IMG/VR virus record: IMGVR_UViG_3300042542_003631
Span: 1 to 64,000 of that record
Length of the DNA: 64,000 nt
Direction: 5' to 3' (one strand)
Source: a virus
Every line of letters begins with the position of its first letter. Positions within the stretch are counted from its first letter, which is position 1. Position numbers and translations under genes: made by a program. The notes below the pieces were generated by a model. The model saw only the letters and a list, made by a program, of their open reading frames with translations, was not told where the DNA came from and searched no databases. This document shows, in pieces, positions 35,838 to 42,298 of the stretch.

Positions 35838-36044
35838 ATGAACACCATCACCACCCCCGACAAGACAGGTAGACGCGGCGGCCGCCGCGAGCTTCCCGCC
35901 GAAGTCCGAGCCGCCAGGGTCCGCCGCGTGCGGGCCATCCTGGACCTCGGCTACAGCCACGACATCGCGCACAGGCGGACCAGGACCACGATCGCCACCG
36001 CCCGCAAGTGGGCGGCTGAGCTCGGCATCAAGTTCAACTACTGA
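35838..36044 (+). CDS. Small helix-turn-helix-like protein
   Basis: A 68-residue basic protein starting at ATG 35838 (MNTITTPDKTGRRGGRRELP). Residues 20-66 (ARVRRVRAILDLGYSHDIAH, RTRTTIATARKWAAELGIKF) have the length and hydrophobic spacing of a helix-turn-helix: helix, turn with Gly, then T-T-I-A-T-A-R-K-W recognition helix. It is a candidate transcription regulator, perhaps acting on the repeated palindromes, but this is speculation. Confidence 0.6.
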   Translation: MNTITTPDKTGRRGGRRELPAEVRAARVRRVRAILDLGYSHDIAHRRTRTTIATARKWAAELGIKFNY

Positions 36045-36051
36045 CGCACCC

Positions 36052-36207
36052 ATGAAACTCCTGCTCCGAACCATCTGCCTGCGCACCCGCTACTGGTGGC
36101 ACAGGCTCGTCACCATCTTCGACTGGTGCCCGAAATGCTGGGCCACCCTGAACTACACCCGCAGCCACAAACTATGCCCAAGATGCAACTTCCGAACCCT
36201 ACGATAA
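36052..36207 (+). CDS. 51-residue zinc-ribbon microprotein
   Basis: An open frame from ATG 36052 to TAA 36207, 7 bp after the previous stop. It reads MKLLLRTICLRTRYWWHRLV then a W-C-P-K-C ... L-C-P-R-C pair, a clear two-knuckle zinc site, with basic flanks. The next gene starts inside it at 36174 in another frame. Two CPxC knuckles and tight spacing argue that it is real. Confidence 0.6.
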   Translation: MKLLLRTICLRTRYWWHRLVTIFDWCPKCWATLNYTRSHKLCPRCNFRTLR

Positions 36208-36707
36208 TCCGCCACGACAAACCCGCCCTCCCCCGTGACTGGTCAACCTTGCCCGGCGCTGAGGGCCTCGTCTTCCAAGGCGATGTCGCCGTCTCCAAGA
36301 GGTCCTCGCTCCGCGCCAAGGTCCTCCTGTTCCGCGACCACGAGAGCATGCGCCGCTTCTGGAGCAAGGCCCTCGGGCGCCCAGCCCTCAGCCATGACAC
36401 CCTCGCCGTCAGCAATCCGCTGACCGTCAAGGTCCACTTCTGCAAGGTCAAGGGCAAGCCCCAGCGCCCGCCCGAGTTGCGCGTTGACCCCCGCTACTTC
36501 TGCGCCCTCGGGTTTGCGCAGGGTGCGCTGACGCCGGAGTTCATCATCCACGAGTCCGTCCACGCCGGGTTCGCCTACAGCCGCCGCGTCGGGGGCAAGC
36601 ACGACTGGGTTGACGACTGCGAGGAGGAGCGCGTCTGCTACCCCGCCGGCCGCATCGCTGACGGAATCATCCGCATGTTCAGCAAGGGAGGGTTCTTCGG
36701 TGGCTAA
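36174..36707 (+). CDS. Zincin-like metallopeptidase (HESVH)
   Basis: A 177-residue protein starting at ATG 36174 (MPKMQLPNPTIIRHDKPALP). The zincin motif FIIHESVHAGFAYSR lies near residue 125, followed by DDCEEERVCYPAGRIADGII whose Glu residues can give the third ligand. Small phage proteins with HESVHA and a downstream E-E/E-x-x-C/A-Y-x-x-G helix are known as putative metallopeptidases. Its target is unknown. It overlaps the microprotein before it and the gene after it (8 bp), so it is part of a compact operon. Confidence 0.7.
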   Translation: MPKMQLPNPTIIRHDKPALPRDWSTLPGAEGLVFQGDVAVSKRSSLRAKVLLFRDHESMRRFWSKALGRPALSHDTLAVSNPLTVKVHFCKVKGKPQRPPELRVDPRYFCALGFAQGALTPEFIIHESVHAGFAYSRRVGGKHDWVDDCEEERVCYPAGRIADGIIRMFSKGGFFGG

Positions 36708-37074
36708 CTTCTCACCCGGCTCCCGCGTGTTCCTCGCCGACGGGCCTGTCACCCCCGGCGTGGTGCTCCCACCGGGCGAGGAGATTGGCCTGCACAACAG
36801 GCTCGTGCTGCTGGATGGTGAGACCGAGCCCGTCATCCTCCGCCCGAGCCAACTGACCCCTGCAACCCTGATCCCCGGCCGCCGCGTGTTTCGCCACACC
36901 GGCGGCCCTCACCGATTCGGCGTCATCCCCACGCCGGGCGAGATACCCAAGACCATGAGGAAGGCCCGCATGGCTGCGGAGGAGGAGTCGATCGTGGTCC
37001 GGTGGGACAACGGCGAGTTCGACGTAGTTGTAAAAGACCACTTGACTCCGGTGATCTACGAGCTAAGGCCGTGA
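36700..37074 (+). CDS. Hypothetical protein with two KOW-like segments
   Basis: A 124-residue protein starting at GTG 36700 (MANFSPGSRVFLADGPVTPG), overlapping the zincin gene by 8 bp. Two similar segments, FSPGSRVFLADGPVTPGVVL and LIPGRRVFRHTGGPHRFGVI, look like KOW/SH3-type barrels, and the end is another beta segment (IVVRWDNGEFDVVVKDHLTP). Such barrels often bind nucleic acid or ribosomes. The specific function is unknown. Confidence 0.6.
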   Translation: MANFSPGSRVFLADGPVTPGVVLPPGEEIGLHNRLVLLDGETEPVILRPSQLTPATLIPGRRVFRHTGGPHRFGVIPTPGEIPKTMRKARMAAEEESIVVRWDNGEFDVVVKDHLTPVIYELRP

Positions 37075-37084
37075 GCTCTGTCTG

Positions 37085-37303
37085 ATGAAGACACCTCACC
37101 ACACACTCCACCGCATCTACCCCCATGGGTGGATGTGGCACGTCTGGAAACACCACAAGACCGGGGAGCTTCGTTCCCAGCACCGCCCATTCGGCGCTGC
37201 TCCGTTGTCCCCCGGCAGCCAGTGGAACCTAGTCCGATCCACACCAAACAACCCAAAAATATGTCGAAGAAAATTTGCCGACGAACTATTCGCCGGACTG
37301 TGA
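37085..37303 (+). CDS. Hypothetical small Trp/His-rich protein
   Basis: A 72-residue frame starting MKTPHHTLHRIYPHGWMWHV, 10 bp after the previous stop. The first 55 residues (HVWKHHKTGELRSQHRPFGA) look protein-like. The last 14 overlap the start of the next gene at 37261 in another frame, and their composition is less convincing. It is reported because start context and spacing fit the operon, but it could be truncated or spurious. Confidence 0.4.
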   Translation: MKTPHHTLHRIYPHGWMWHVWKHHKTGELRSQHRPFGAAPLSPGSQWNLVRSTPNNPKICRRKFADELFAGL

Positions 37304-37635
37304 AGCCCCACGCCCCCGCCTACACCCGCAAGGAAATCGCCAGGCTCCGAGAGCTCGGCATGAAGTATCCTATGAGCAAGTGGTCGAAGGTGCTCGACGT
37401 CAGCCACATCACGCCCCGTGCCTACTGTGTAGCCAAGCCCGCCGCCTGCATGGCGGTGTTCGCCATCCCGCCCTCCGACAACGAGCCGCAGGTGGGCAGC
37501 GATGCCTTCACCACCGTGCATGGCAGCTCGGCGAGCAGCGTCAAGCTCGGCGATTGGTGCGCCCTCGCCTACCTCAGCACCTCCACTTGCGGGGAACCCG
37601 TGGTCCTCGAAACCCTCACCCCTCCTGCACGATGA
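37261..37635 (+). CDS. Hypothetical protein with N-terminal HTH-like region
   Basis: A 124-residue protein starting at ATG 37261 (MSKKICRRTIRRTVKPHAPA). Residues 20-55 (YTRKEIARLRELGMKYPMSK, WSKVLDVSHITPRAYC) could form a helix-turn-helix; the rest is a small Ser/Val/Cys-rich domain. The gene overlaps the next start by 4 bp (ATGA), so it is probably translated together with the UV endonuclease. Function unknown; DNA binding is possible. Confidence 0.55.
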   Translation: MSKKICRRTIRRTVKPHAPAYTRKEIARLRELGMKYPMSKWSKVLDVSHITPRAYCVAKPAACMAVFAIPPSDNEPQVGSDAFTTVHGSSASSVKLGDWCALAYLSTSTCGEPVVLETLTPPAR

Positions 37636-38738
37636 AAACTAAACCCGACGACCGCCTTCGCTTGTCCCTCGTCTGCATGAGCGAGGAAGCGTTCGCGAAG
37701 CACGGCCGCTACCGAACCATGACCTTGTCGCAGGCTCGCAAGGTCCTCGACCTGGACGGCGAAGAACGCTTCCGCTCGCGGCTCGCCGCGATCATTTACC
37801 ACAACCTCAACGTGACCTACCACATGGTCCACCACTGCGCGGACCAGGGCATCCAAGGGCTGCGCATCAGCGCCGACATCTTTCCCCTGATGAGCAGCGA
37901 CATCATAGGCGGGGGAACATTGACGGCCGCCTTCCACCCTTATGAGGCTGAGCAGATCAAGCTGGCCTGTTACGCGATTGGCCAGGCGGCGCGGCTGCGG
38001 GGGGTCCGCCTCTCCTTCCACGGGTCGCACTACATCAGCCTGACATCCGGGGACCCCGTCAAGGTCAGGAACAGCATCAAGGATCTCAGCATCCTGGCGC
38101 AGTTCCTTGACCTGGCTGACATGCCAGCCTCTCCCGAGGCTCCGATCAACATCCACATCCGCGGGGAGAGGCGCTCGCCCGAGGACATCGCCTCCGCTTT
38201 CTGTGCCCGCTGGGGGTGGCTCCCGCTCGGTGTCCAGCGCCGGCTCGTGGTGGAGCAGAACGACAACCCAGACGGGGCGTGGAACCTGGAGCGGCTCATC
38301 AGGAGGATCCACGAACCGCTGGGGATTCCCTTGACGTTCGACACCCTCCACCAGCAGCGCCTCCCCGGCACACTGACCGAACGCGAAGCGTTCTGCCTCG
38401 CGTGGGAGACATGGCCCTGCGAGCCCCTGTTCCACTACAGTGACGGGCGTGCGGTGGGGGGCGTCTCACTCCCGTCCTCCTCCCACCGCGACCTGCCCGT
38501 GCGCCTGCCCCCTGACTACGGCCTGCCCGTGATGTGGGACGTGGAGTTCAAGGCCAAGAAGGAGGCGGTTGACTGCCTGCGCAGCATGGAAAAGATTCAC
38601 CGCGTGTGGGCCTCCGACAGCTACGAGCCGCCTCGTTACTGGGGAGTCCCCGACTTGTCCCGCGCCCCATTCCCCGACGGCCTGGGTGGCACGATCACGA
38701 CCGTAAAATTTCCTCACATCTCGCTTGACGGGAGGTGA
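37632..38738 (+). CDS. uvsE: UV damage endonuclease (UvdE/UVDE family)
   Basis: A 368-residue protein starting at ATG 37632 (MKTKPDDRLRLSLVCMSEEA). It follows the UVDE TIM-barrel layout: RLSLVCMSE, RTMTLSQ, NLNVTYHMVHHCADQGIQGLRISADIFPL-type region (seen in pieces), RGVRLSFHGSHYISLTSGD, INIHIRGERRSPEDIASAF, RLVVEQNDNPDGAW and PLTFDTLHQQRLPG, giving the His, Glu and Asp metal ligands in order. UvdE nicks DNA 5-prime of UV photoproducts using divalent metal. In a phage it would repair genomes after sunlight exposure, pointing to a surface-water or similarly lit habitat. It is the last gene before the tRNA. Confidence 0.8.
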   Translation: MKTKPDDRLRLSLVCMSEEAFAKHGRYRTMTLSQARKVLDLDGEERFRSRLAAIIYHNLNVTYHMVHHCADQGIQGLRISADIFPLMSSDIIGGGTLTAAFHPYEAEQIKLACYAIGQAARLRGVRLSFHGSHYISLTSGDPVKVRNSIKDLSILAQFLDLADMPASPEAPINIHIRGERRSPEDIASAFCARWGWLPLGVQRRLVVEQNDNPDGAWNLERLIRRIHEPLGIPLTFDTLHQQRLPGTLTEREAFCLAWETWPCEPLFHYSDGRAVGGVSLPSSSHRDLPVRLPPDYGLPVMWDVEFKAKKEAVDCLRSMEKIHRVWASDSYEPPRYWGVPDLSRAPFPDGLGGTITTVKFPHISLDGR

Positions 38739-38764
38739 GGCAGGTTAGATAAGCCCACATACCC

Positions 38765-38839
38765 GGCAGGGTAGCTCAGAGGCAGAGCGCCGGGCTCATA
38801 ACCCGGAGGCCGAATGTTCGACCCATTCCCCTGCCACCA
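38765..38839 (+). tRNA. tRNA-Met (anticodon CAT)
   Basis: A complete cloverleaf: acceptor GGCAGGG (38765-38771) with CCCTGCC (38829-38835), D-arm GCTC/GAGC, anticodon stem CCGGG/CCCGG with loop CTCATAA (anticodon 38797-38799), T-arm GAATG-TTCGACC-CATTC, discriminator A and encoded CCA (38837-38839). The three G-C pairs in the anticodon stem are an initiator feature, but position 1 pairs normally with 72 and C11-G24 is elongator-like. A lysidine-type tRNA-Ile is also possible for CAT. Confidence 0.93.
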
Positions 38840-38860
38840 AACTCAACAACAGCACCACCT

Positions 38861-39043
38861 ATGATAAACAGAGAAACCGTAGCCGAAGCACTCTACACCG
38901 CATACTGCGCTGCTGTCGGAGGTGTCGCGTTCAATGGCGACCCTCTCCCCGACTGGAAAACATTTTCCAACGACCCCGAGAAAGTGAAGCAGGCCCGGGC
39001 GTGGCTCGCCGCCGCTGACCGTGCGATGGACCTCCTCGTGTAG
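38861..39043 (+). CDS. Small conserved-looking phage protein
   Basis: A 60-residue protein starting MINRETVAEALYTAYCAAVG, 21 bp after the tRNA. The layout A-x-x-L-Y-x-A-Y-C ... G-D-P-L-P-D-W ... KQARAWLAAADRAM is often seen in short phage proteins of unknown function. No catalytic motif is visible. Confidence 0.65.
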   Translation: MINRETVAEALYTAYCAAVGGVAFNGDPLPDWKTFSNDPEKVKQARAWLAAADRAMDLLV

Positions 39044-39065
39044 CCCCCTCCGCCAACAACACACA

Positions 39066-39533
39066 ATGCCCGACCAATCCATGCAGTATCACGTCCGGTG
39101 GCAGCAGCACCCTCTCGACGCGATTATGACTCTCCTTGACGGAGTCAACCACCTCCTCTCAAAGTCACTGGCTCCCCTCACATTCGCCGTCAGTGCCAGC
39201 GAGAACCTCATCACGATCACCCTCCAACCCACAACCCCGCCCACCCCCATGCCCATCATCGAAGTCCCCAAAGCCAGCATCGACCACGAGATCGAAGTCA
39301 ACAAGTCCCTCCGCCGTGACATTGACGCCCGCATTCAGGAGCTCAAGTCCGCCACCCCCAGCCGTGAGCGCAGCCTCGCGATCACCAAATTGCAGGAGGC
39401 GGTGATGTGGCTCGGCATGGACCTCAAGCGCATCGGCGAGGAGAACCCTGGCTACATCGCCAACCCCTACCCGAACTCCAAGGACCCAGGCAACACGGTC
39501 ATCGACCGCACCGCTGACGGCTTGAAGCTCTGA
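39066..39533 (+). CDS. Acb2/Tad1-like cyclic-nucleotide sponge with N-terminal extension
   Basis: A 155-residue frame from ATG 39066 (MPDQSMQYHVRWQQHPLDAI). An in-frame ATG at 39249 with a C-rich leader gives a 94-residue product, close to the size of Acb2. That part reads as a helical hairpin: KASIDHEIEVNKSLRRDIDA, then PSRERSLAITKLQEAVMWLG, MDLKRIG, and an end with NPYPNSKDPGNTVIDRTADG-L-K-L. This matches my memory of the Acb2/Tad1 hairpin family, whose oligomers trap signalling cyclic nucleotides of CBASS and Thoeris defence. The N-terminal 61 residues are unrelated and may be a separate domain or an upstream gene without its stop. Confidence 0.6.
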   Translation: MPDQSMQYHVRWQQHPLDAIMTLLDGVNHLLSKSLAPLTFAVSASENLITITLQPTTPPTPMPIIEVPKASIDHEIEVNKSLRRDIDARIQELKSATPSRERSLAITKLQEAVMWLGMDLKRIGEENPGYIANPYPNSKDPGNTVIDRTADGLKL

Positions 39534-39689
39534 CCCCTTTGGGCGGCGCGGAGTCGTGCCCCCTGGGCTACTGGTATAGTGTGCAATGACGCCCACTTTA
39601 ACCCGACGGTCCAGCCACACCGGAGTCGTTCATGCTCCCTTGTGGGCCGCCCACCCACTCACCCCATACACAGCAACCCAGCAACCCAG

Positions 39690-39878
39690 ATGGATAACGG
39701 ACCCTACACCGAACTCGAACGCACCGCGATCAACCACATCGCCAAGATGTGCGCGTCAACCTTCAAAGCCGCCGCTGCCTACCTCGCGCTGATGCGTGCG
39801 ATCAAGCTCCGCATCGAGCTCGAAGGCTACACTCCCCCCGCCAAAGAGAAAACCAAACCCGAACCCAAAAAGAACTAA
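39690..39878 (+). CDS. Small helical protein with basic tail
   Basis: A 62-residue protein starting at ATG 39690 (MDNGPYTELERTAINHIAKM) after a CAGCAACCCAGCAACCCAG leader. A long helix (STFKAAAAYLALMRAIKLRI) is followed by a Pro/Lys tail (PPAKEKTKPEPKKN). The 155 bp before it (39535-39689) hold a TGGGCGG ... CCGCCCA inverted repeat and a TATAGT box at about 39574 but no clear gene. Function unknown. Confidence 0.55.
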   Translation: MDNGPYTELERTAINHIAKMCASTFKAAAAYLALMRAIKLRIELEGYTPPAKEKTKPEPKKN

Positions 39879-39883
39879 CCACC

Positions 39884-40201
39884 ATGTTCCCACCAAAGAA
39901 CCAGCTATCCACCCACGTCTCCGAGAACCTTGCCTGTGAGCCTACCGGGCACCACTCGCTCGCGCAGGCGCTCAACCACCTCACCAAACTCACCGAGGAT
40001 CTGAGCGACAGCCTCCACCGGGCGATCAATGTGGCCCGCCCACACCTGGTCATGGACCCCCGAGACGTTGACAAGGCGTCTGTGGGGTCGGAGCCTACTC
40101 CGCTGGCATCCCCGTTCTGCCATGAGATTCGCTCCGTCAACACCCGCCTTGAGTGCCTCCTCGAACTCCTCACCCGCTTCGGCAGCAACTTCGACACCTG
40201 A
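39884..40201 (+). CDS. Hypothetical helical protein
   Basis: A 105-residue protein starting at ATG 39884 (MFPPKNQLSTHVSENLACEP), 5 bp after the previous stop. Residues 22-50 (HHSLAQALNHLTKLTEDLSD) and 80-105 (HEIRSVNTRLECLLELLTRF) are amphipathic helices that could form a bundle. No family is recognised. Confidence 0.55.
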   Translation: MFPPKNQLSTHVSENLACEPTGHHSLAQALNHLTKLTEDLSDSLHRAINVARPHLVMDPRDVDKASVGSEPTPLASPFCHEIRSVNTRLECLLELLTRFGSNFDT

Positions 40202-40228
40202 GCATCAACCCCTCAACCCCTACCCCCT

Positions 40229-40447
40229 ATGAAAATCAAAACCCGTAAATCCGGCCACTACTGGACCCGAGCCCGCCTCGCCGCCGCAGCCCTTGCCAAG
40301 ATGGCTGCCGGGGAGGGCGTCGCCGCAACTTCGCTCTGGTCACGGGTCGAAGTTCGCGACCAGCGCCCGGTCTACAACCAGCGCCAGCGCCGCAAGCAGC
40401 GCCGTCAACTCTTCGCCGCCGGCGACCGCTTCGCCTTCGCCCGATGA
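40229..40447 (+). CDS. Small highly basic protein
   Basis: A 72-residue protein starting MKIKTRKSGHYWTRARLAAA. It is Arg/Lys/Gln-rich, with RDQRPVYNQRQRRKQRRQLF near the end, so nucleic-acid binding is likely. It overlaps the next start by 4 bp (ATGA). Function unknown. Confidence 0.6.
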   Translation: MKIKTRKSGHYWTRARLAAAALAKMAAGEGVAATSLWSRVEVRDQRPVYNQRQRRKQRRQLFAAGDRFAFAR

Positions 40448-40680
40448 ACATGTGCAACGACGGGCACGATGAGGTCGCATACGAGGGCCGTCACTGCCCC
40501 GTGTGCGATCTGATCCGCTCCCACCGAGAGGAGGTCGAGGTGTTGCTGGACAAAGTTGACTCGCTCAGGTCGGACGTTGAAACTCTGGAACAGAGTGTCA
40601 TCGACCTCACCGCCGAATCAACCGAACTCCGCAGCCAGATCCACGACCTCGAAAGCCTCATCAAGTTCACGCCCCTATGA
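40444..40680 (+). CDS. Small zinc-knuckle coiled-coil protein
   Basis: A 78-residue protein starting MNMCNDGHDEVAYEGRHCPV. The N-terminus has C-x-x-x-H and C-P-V-C, a likely zinc knuckle; residues 25-72 are a long coiled coil (EEVEVLLDKVDSLRSDVETL). The MCNDGHDE-x-x-x-Y-E-G-R-x-C-P-x-C opening is familiar from small phage proteins. It overlaps both neighbours by ATGA. Function unknown; a dimeric adaptor is plausible. Confidence 0.7.
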   Translation: MNMCNDGHDEVAYEGRHCPVCDLIRSHREEVEVLLDKVDSLRSDVETLEQSVIDLTAESTELRSQIHDLESLIKFTPL

Positions 40681-40748
40681 CCGCCGCCATCGTCATCTTC
40701 CTCGTCATCGCCTCCCTGATTTTCATCGACGCCCACCTCAACCCATGA
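40677..40748 (+). CDS. 23-residue membrane microprotein
   Basis: The frame from ATG 40677 to TGA 40748 reads MTAAIVIFLVIASLIFIDAH-L-N-P, a single transmembrane helix. Its start overlaps the previous stop (ATGA) and its stop overlaps the next start (ATGA at 40745), so it is exactly fitted between two genes, which strongly suggests that it is translated. The role is unknown; small membrane peptides can alter host envelope proteins. Confidence 0.6.
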   Translation: MTAAIVIFLVIASLIFIDAHLNP

Positions 40749-41071
40749 AACGCACGACCTTCACCATCTGGCGGCAGACCCCTCACCTGCTCGGCCCGTT
40801 GGGCACCGAGCCGTGGGCCAAGGTGCAGGCCCGCCTCTTTGCACGAGGGGCGCATGCGCACTTCTACCACGTCATCAAATCTCGCCAACCACGGCAGACC
40901 TCGCTGGCAGGCAGCCAGCAACCAACACCCCAAAACACCACACCCACCATGGCCAAGAAAGCCACCCCCGCCCCCGCCAAGAAGGCCGCCGTCAAGGCCG
41001 CCGCCCCCGCCAAGAAGGCCGCCGCCTCCAAGGCTCCTCCCTACGCCAAGAAGGGCGGCATGATGAAGTAA
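40745..41071 (+). CDS. Hypothetical protein reading into a histone H1-like tail
   Basis: From ATG 40745 the frame gives 108 residues: a 68-residue part (MKRTTFTIWRQTPHLLGPLG, ARLFARGAHAHFYHVIKSRQ) and a 40-residue Lys/Ala/Pro part (MAKKATPAPAKKAAVKAAAP, AKKAAASKAPPYAKKGGMMK) that starts with its own ATG at 40949 behind an ACACCCACC leader. The second part looks like a separate histone H1-like DNA-binding peptide. Either the two are a fusion, or both starts are used. A strong terminator follows. Confidence 0.6.
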   Translation: MKRTTFTIWRQTPHLLGPLGTEPWAKVQARLFARGAHAHFYHVIKSRQPRQTSLAGSQQPTPQNTTPTMAKKATPAPAKKAAVKAAAPAKKAAASKAPPYAKKGGMMK

Positions 41072-41096
41072 TCCCCAGCGGACTACGCCATCAACC

Positions 41097-41133
41097 ATCC
41101 CCGGTTGCCTCACCGCAGCCGGGGATTTTTTTT
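41097..41133 (+). terminator. Intrinsic terminator
   Basis: ATCCCCGG and CCGGGGAT pair around a 14-nt loop and are followed by seven further T. It closes the accessory operon 25 bp after the stop at 41071. Confidence 0.92.
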
Positions 41134-41183
41134 GTGCCCGCGCCAACCCTTGACGCCCCGCAGCCCTGCCGCGATGTTGGAGA

Positions 41184-41672
41184 ATGCTCATCCCCGAGAA
41201 AACCCGAGACGTCATCAGGAAGCTCTTCGAGAGCGGCCAGTCATTCCCGGACATTGCCGAGGCCACCGGTGTTCCCGTCGTCGAGGTCAAAGCCCTGAAG
41301 AAGGAGGGCAAGTGGACCCGTCAACCCAAGCAGCAGCTTGCCCGGGCCGAAGCGCAGGTGGCCGATGACGAGGCTGCCGCCGCGGACATACTCGCCGCTG
41401 CTGACGAAGCCCTGCAGACCAACCCCGGCAAGCGCCACTCCGCCATGGTGTTCAAGCGGGTCCACGCCGCCCTCGCCGCCATCAAGACCCTGCCCCCGTT
41501 GAAGACCTGGAAGGACATTGAGATGGCGGACAAGATCGCCCGGCGCGCCGCAGGCCTTGACCGTGAGGGCGCAGGCGGAGGCACCGTCATCAACCTCGGC
41601 ATCATCTCCGGCAGCTACAAGCCCAAGCTCGCCCCAGGCAAAAAGGTGATTGACGTCGCTGTGGACAAGTAG
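41184..41672 (+). CDS. terS: Candidate small terminase subunit
   Basis: A 162-residue protein starting MLIPEKTRDVIRKLFESGQS. The N-terminal DIAEATGVPVVEVKALKKEGK reads as the helix-turn-helix of small terminases (I-A-x-x-x-G-V-P-x-x-x-V-x-x-x-K-K-x-G-x-W). The middle is a helical oligomerisation region (DDEAAAADILAAADEALQTN, KDIEMADKIARRAAGLDREG), and the end GGGTVINLGIISGSYKPKLA resembles the C-terminal beta segment. It would recognise packaging DNA for the terminase at 10799-12568, some 29 kb away. Another phage regulator with HTH is possible. Confidence 0.55.
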   Translation: MLIPEKTRDVIRKLFESGQSFPDIAEATGVPVVEVKALKKEGKWTRQPKQQLARAEAQVADDEAAAADILAAADEALQTNPGKRHSAMVFKRVHAALAAIKTLPPLKTWKDIEMADKIARRAAGLDREGAGGGTVINLGIISGSYKPKLAPGKKVIDVAVDK

Positions 41673-41685
41673 TAGCTCGGTGGCC

Positions 41686-42168
41686 ATGACTGACATCAAC
41701 ATTGACGCTCCCTATGAGGAGTTCGTCGCCCAACTTGCAAGCCGCCAGTGGAGCGAGGACGCCCTCGAAATTGCGCGCCTCGGGCTCAACCAGCGCATCG
41801 TCGCCATCACCGCGCAGATTGCGTGCCCTGAGCGTGCCGACAACACCGGGTGGCTGACCTCCTCCATCACCGCCCGCAAGTATTTCCAGCGCAAGCTCAA
41901 CGCTATCTCTGGAGCCCTGCTCACCCTGAGGACTTCGACCCCGCCCACCCCGGCCAAGAAACCTGCCGGAGGCCACGGCTTCCTGCTCACGTTCGTCCAC
42001 AAGGGCGAGCACTTCGTGATCGCCACCCGCCGCAACCCGGCTGAGGTGTGGGCTGACATGCTGGCCGAGGAGGATCTGTCCTCCCCGCCCGCGCTGGTCG
42101 CCTTCCTGAGCCTCACGGAAGACGCCGCGAAGCAGATCCCCCCGGTGCTCTGGGCTGACGACCTATGA
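41686..42168 (+). CDS. Hypothetical protein
   Basis: A 160-residue protein starting at ATG 41686 (MTDINIDAPYEEFVAQLASR), 13 bp after the candidate small terminase. Residues 1-85 are helical (WSEDALEIARLGLNQRIVAI, ARKYFQRKLNAISGALLTLR); residues 95-160 are a separate mixed domain (FLLTFVHKGEHFVIATRRNP). No family is recognised. Its last bases overlap the next start (ATGA). Confidence 0.6.
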   Translation: MTDINIDAPYEEFVAQLASRQWSEDALEIARLGLNQRIVAITAQIACPERADNTGWLTSSITARKYFQRKLNAISGALLTLRTSTPPTPAKKPAGGHGFLLTFVHKGEHFVIATRRNPAEVWADMLAEEDLSSPPALVAFLSLTEDAAKQIPPVLWADDL

Positions 42169-42290
42169 GGATGCAGCTCTGGCAAGGCTCATTCTTCCTG
42201 CTGGCCAGCTACACTTTCGGGGTCGGGTATGGAGTGGCTGCGTTCGTGGCCCTGTGGGTGGTGCAGGTCGCGATCGAGTGTGCTGACTGA
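42165..42290 (+). CDS. 41-residue membrane microprotein
   Basis: The frame from ATG 42165 to TGA 42290 reads MRMQLWQGSFFLLASYTFGV then GYGVAAFVALWVVQVAIECA-D, one or two short membrane helices. The start overlaps the previous stop. It is the last plus-strand gene, ending 8 bp before the convergent late genes. The role is unknown. Confidence 0.6.
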   Translation: MRMQLWQGSFFLLASYTFGVGYGVAAFVALWVVQVAIECAD

Positions 42291-42298
42291 CGCCGGCG

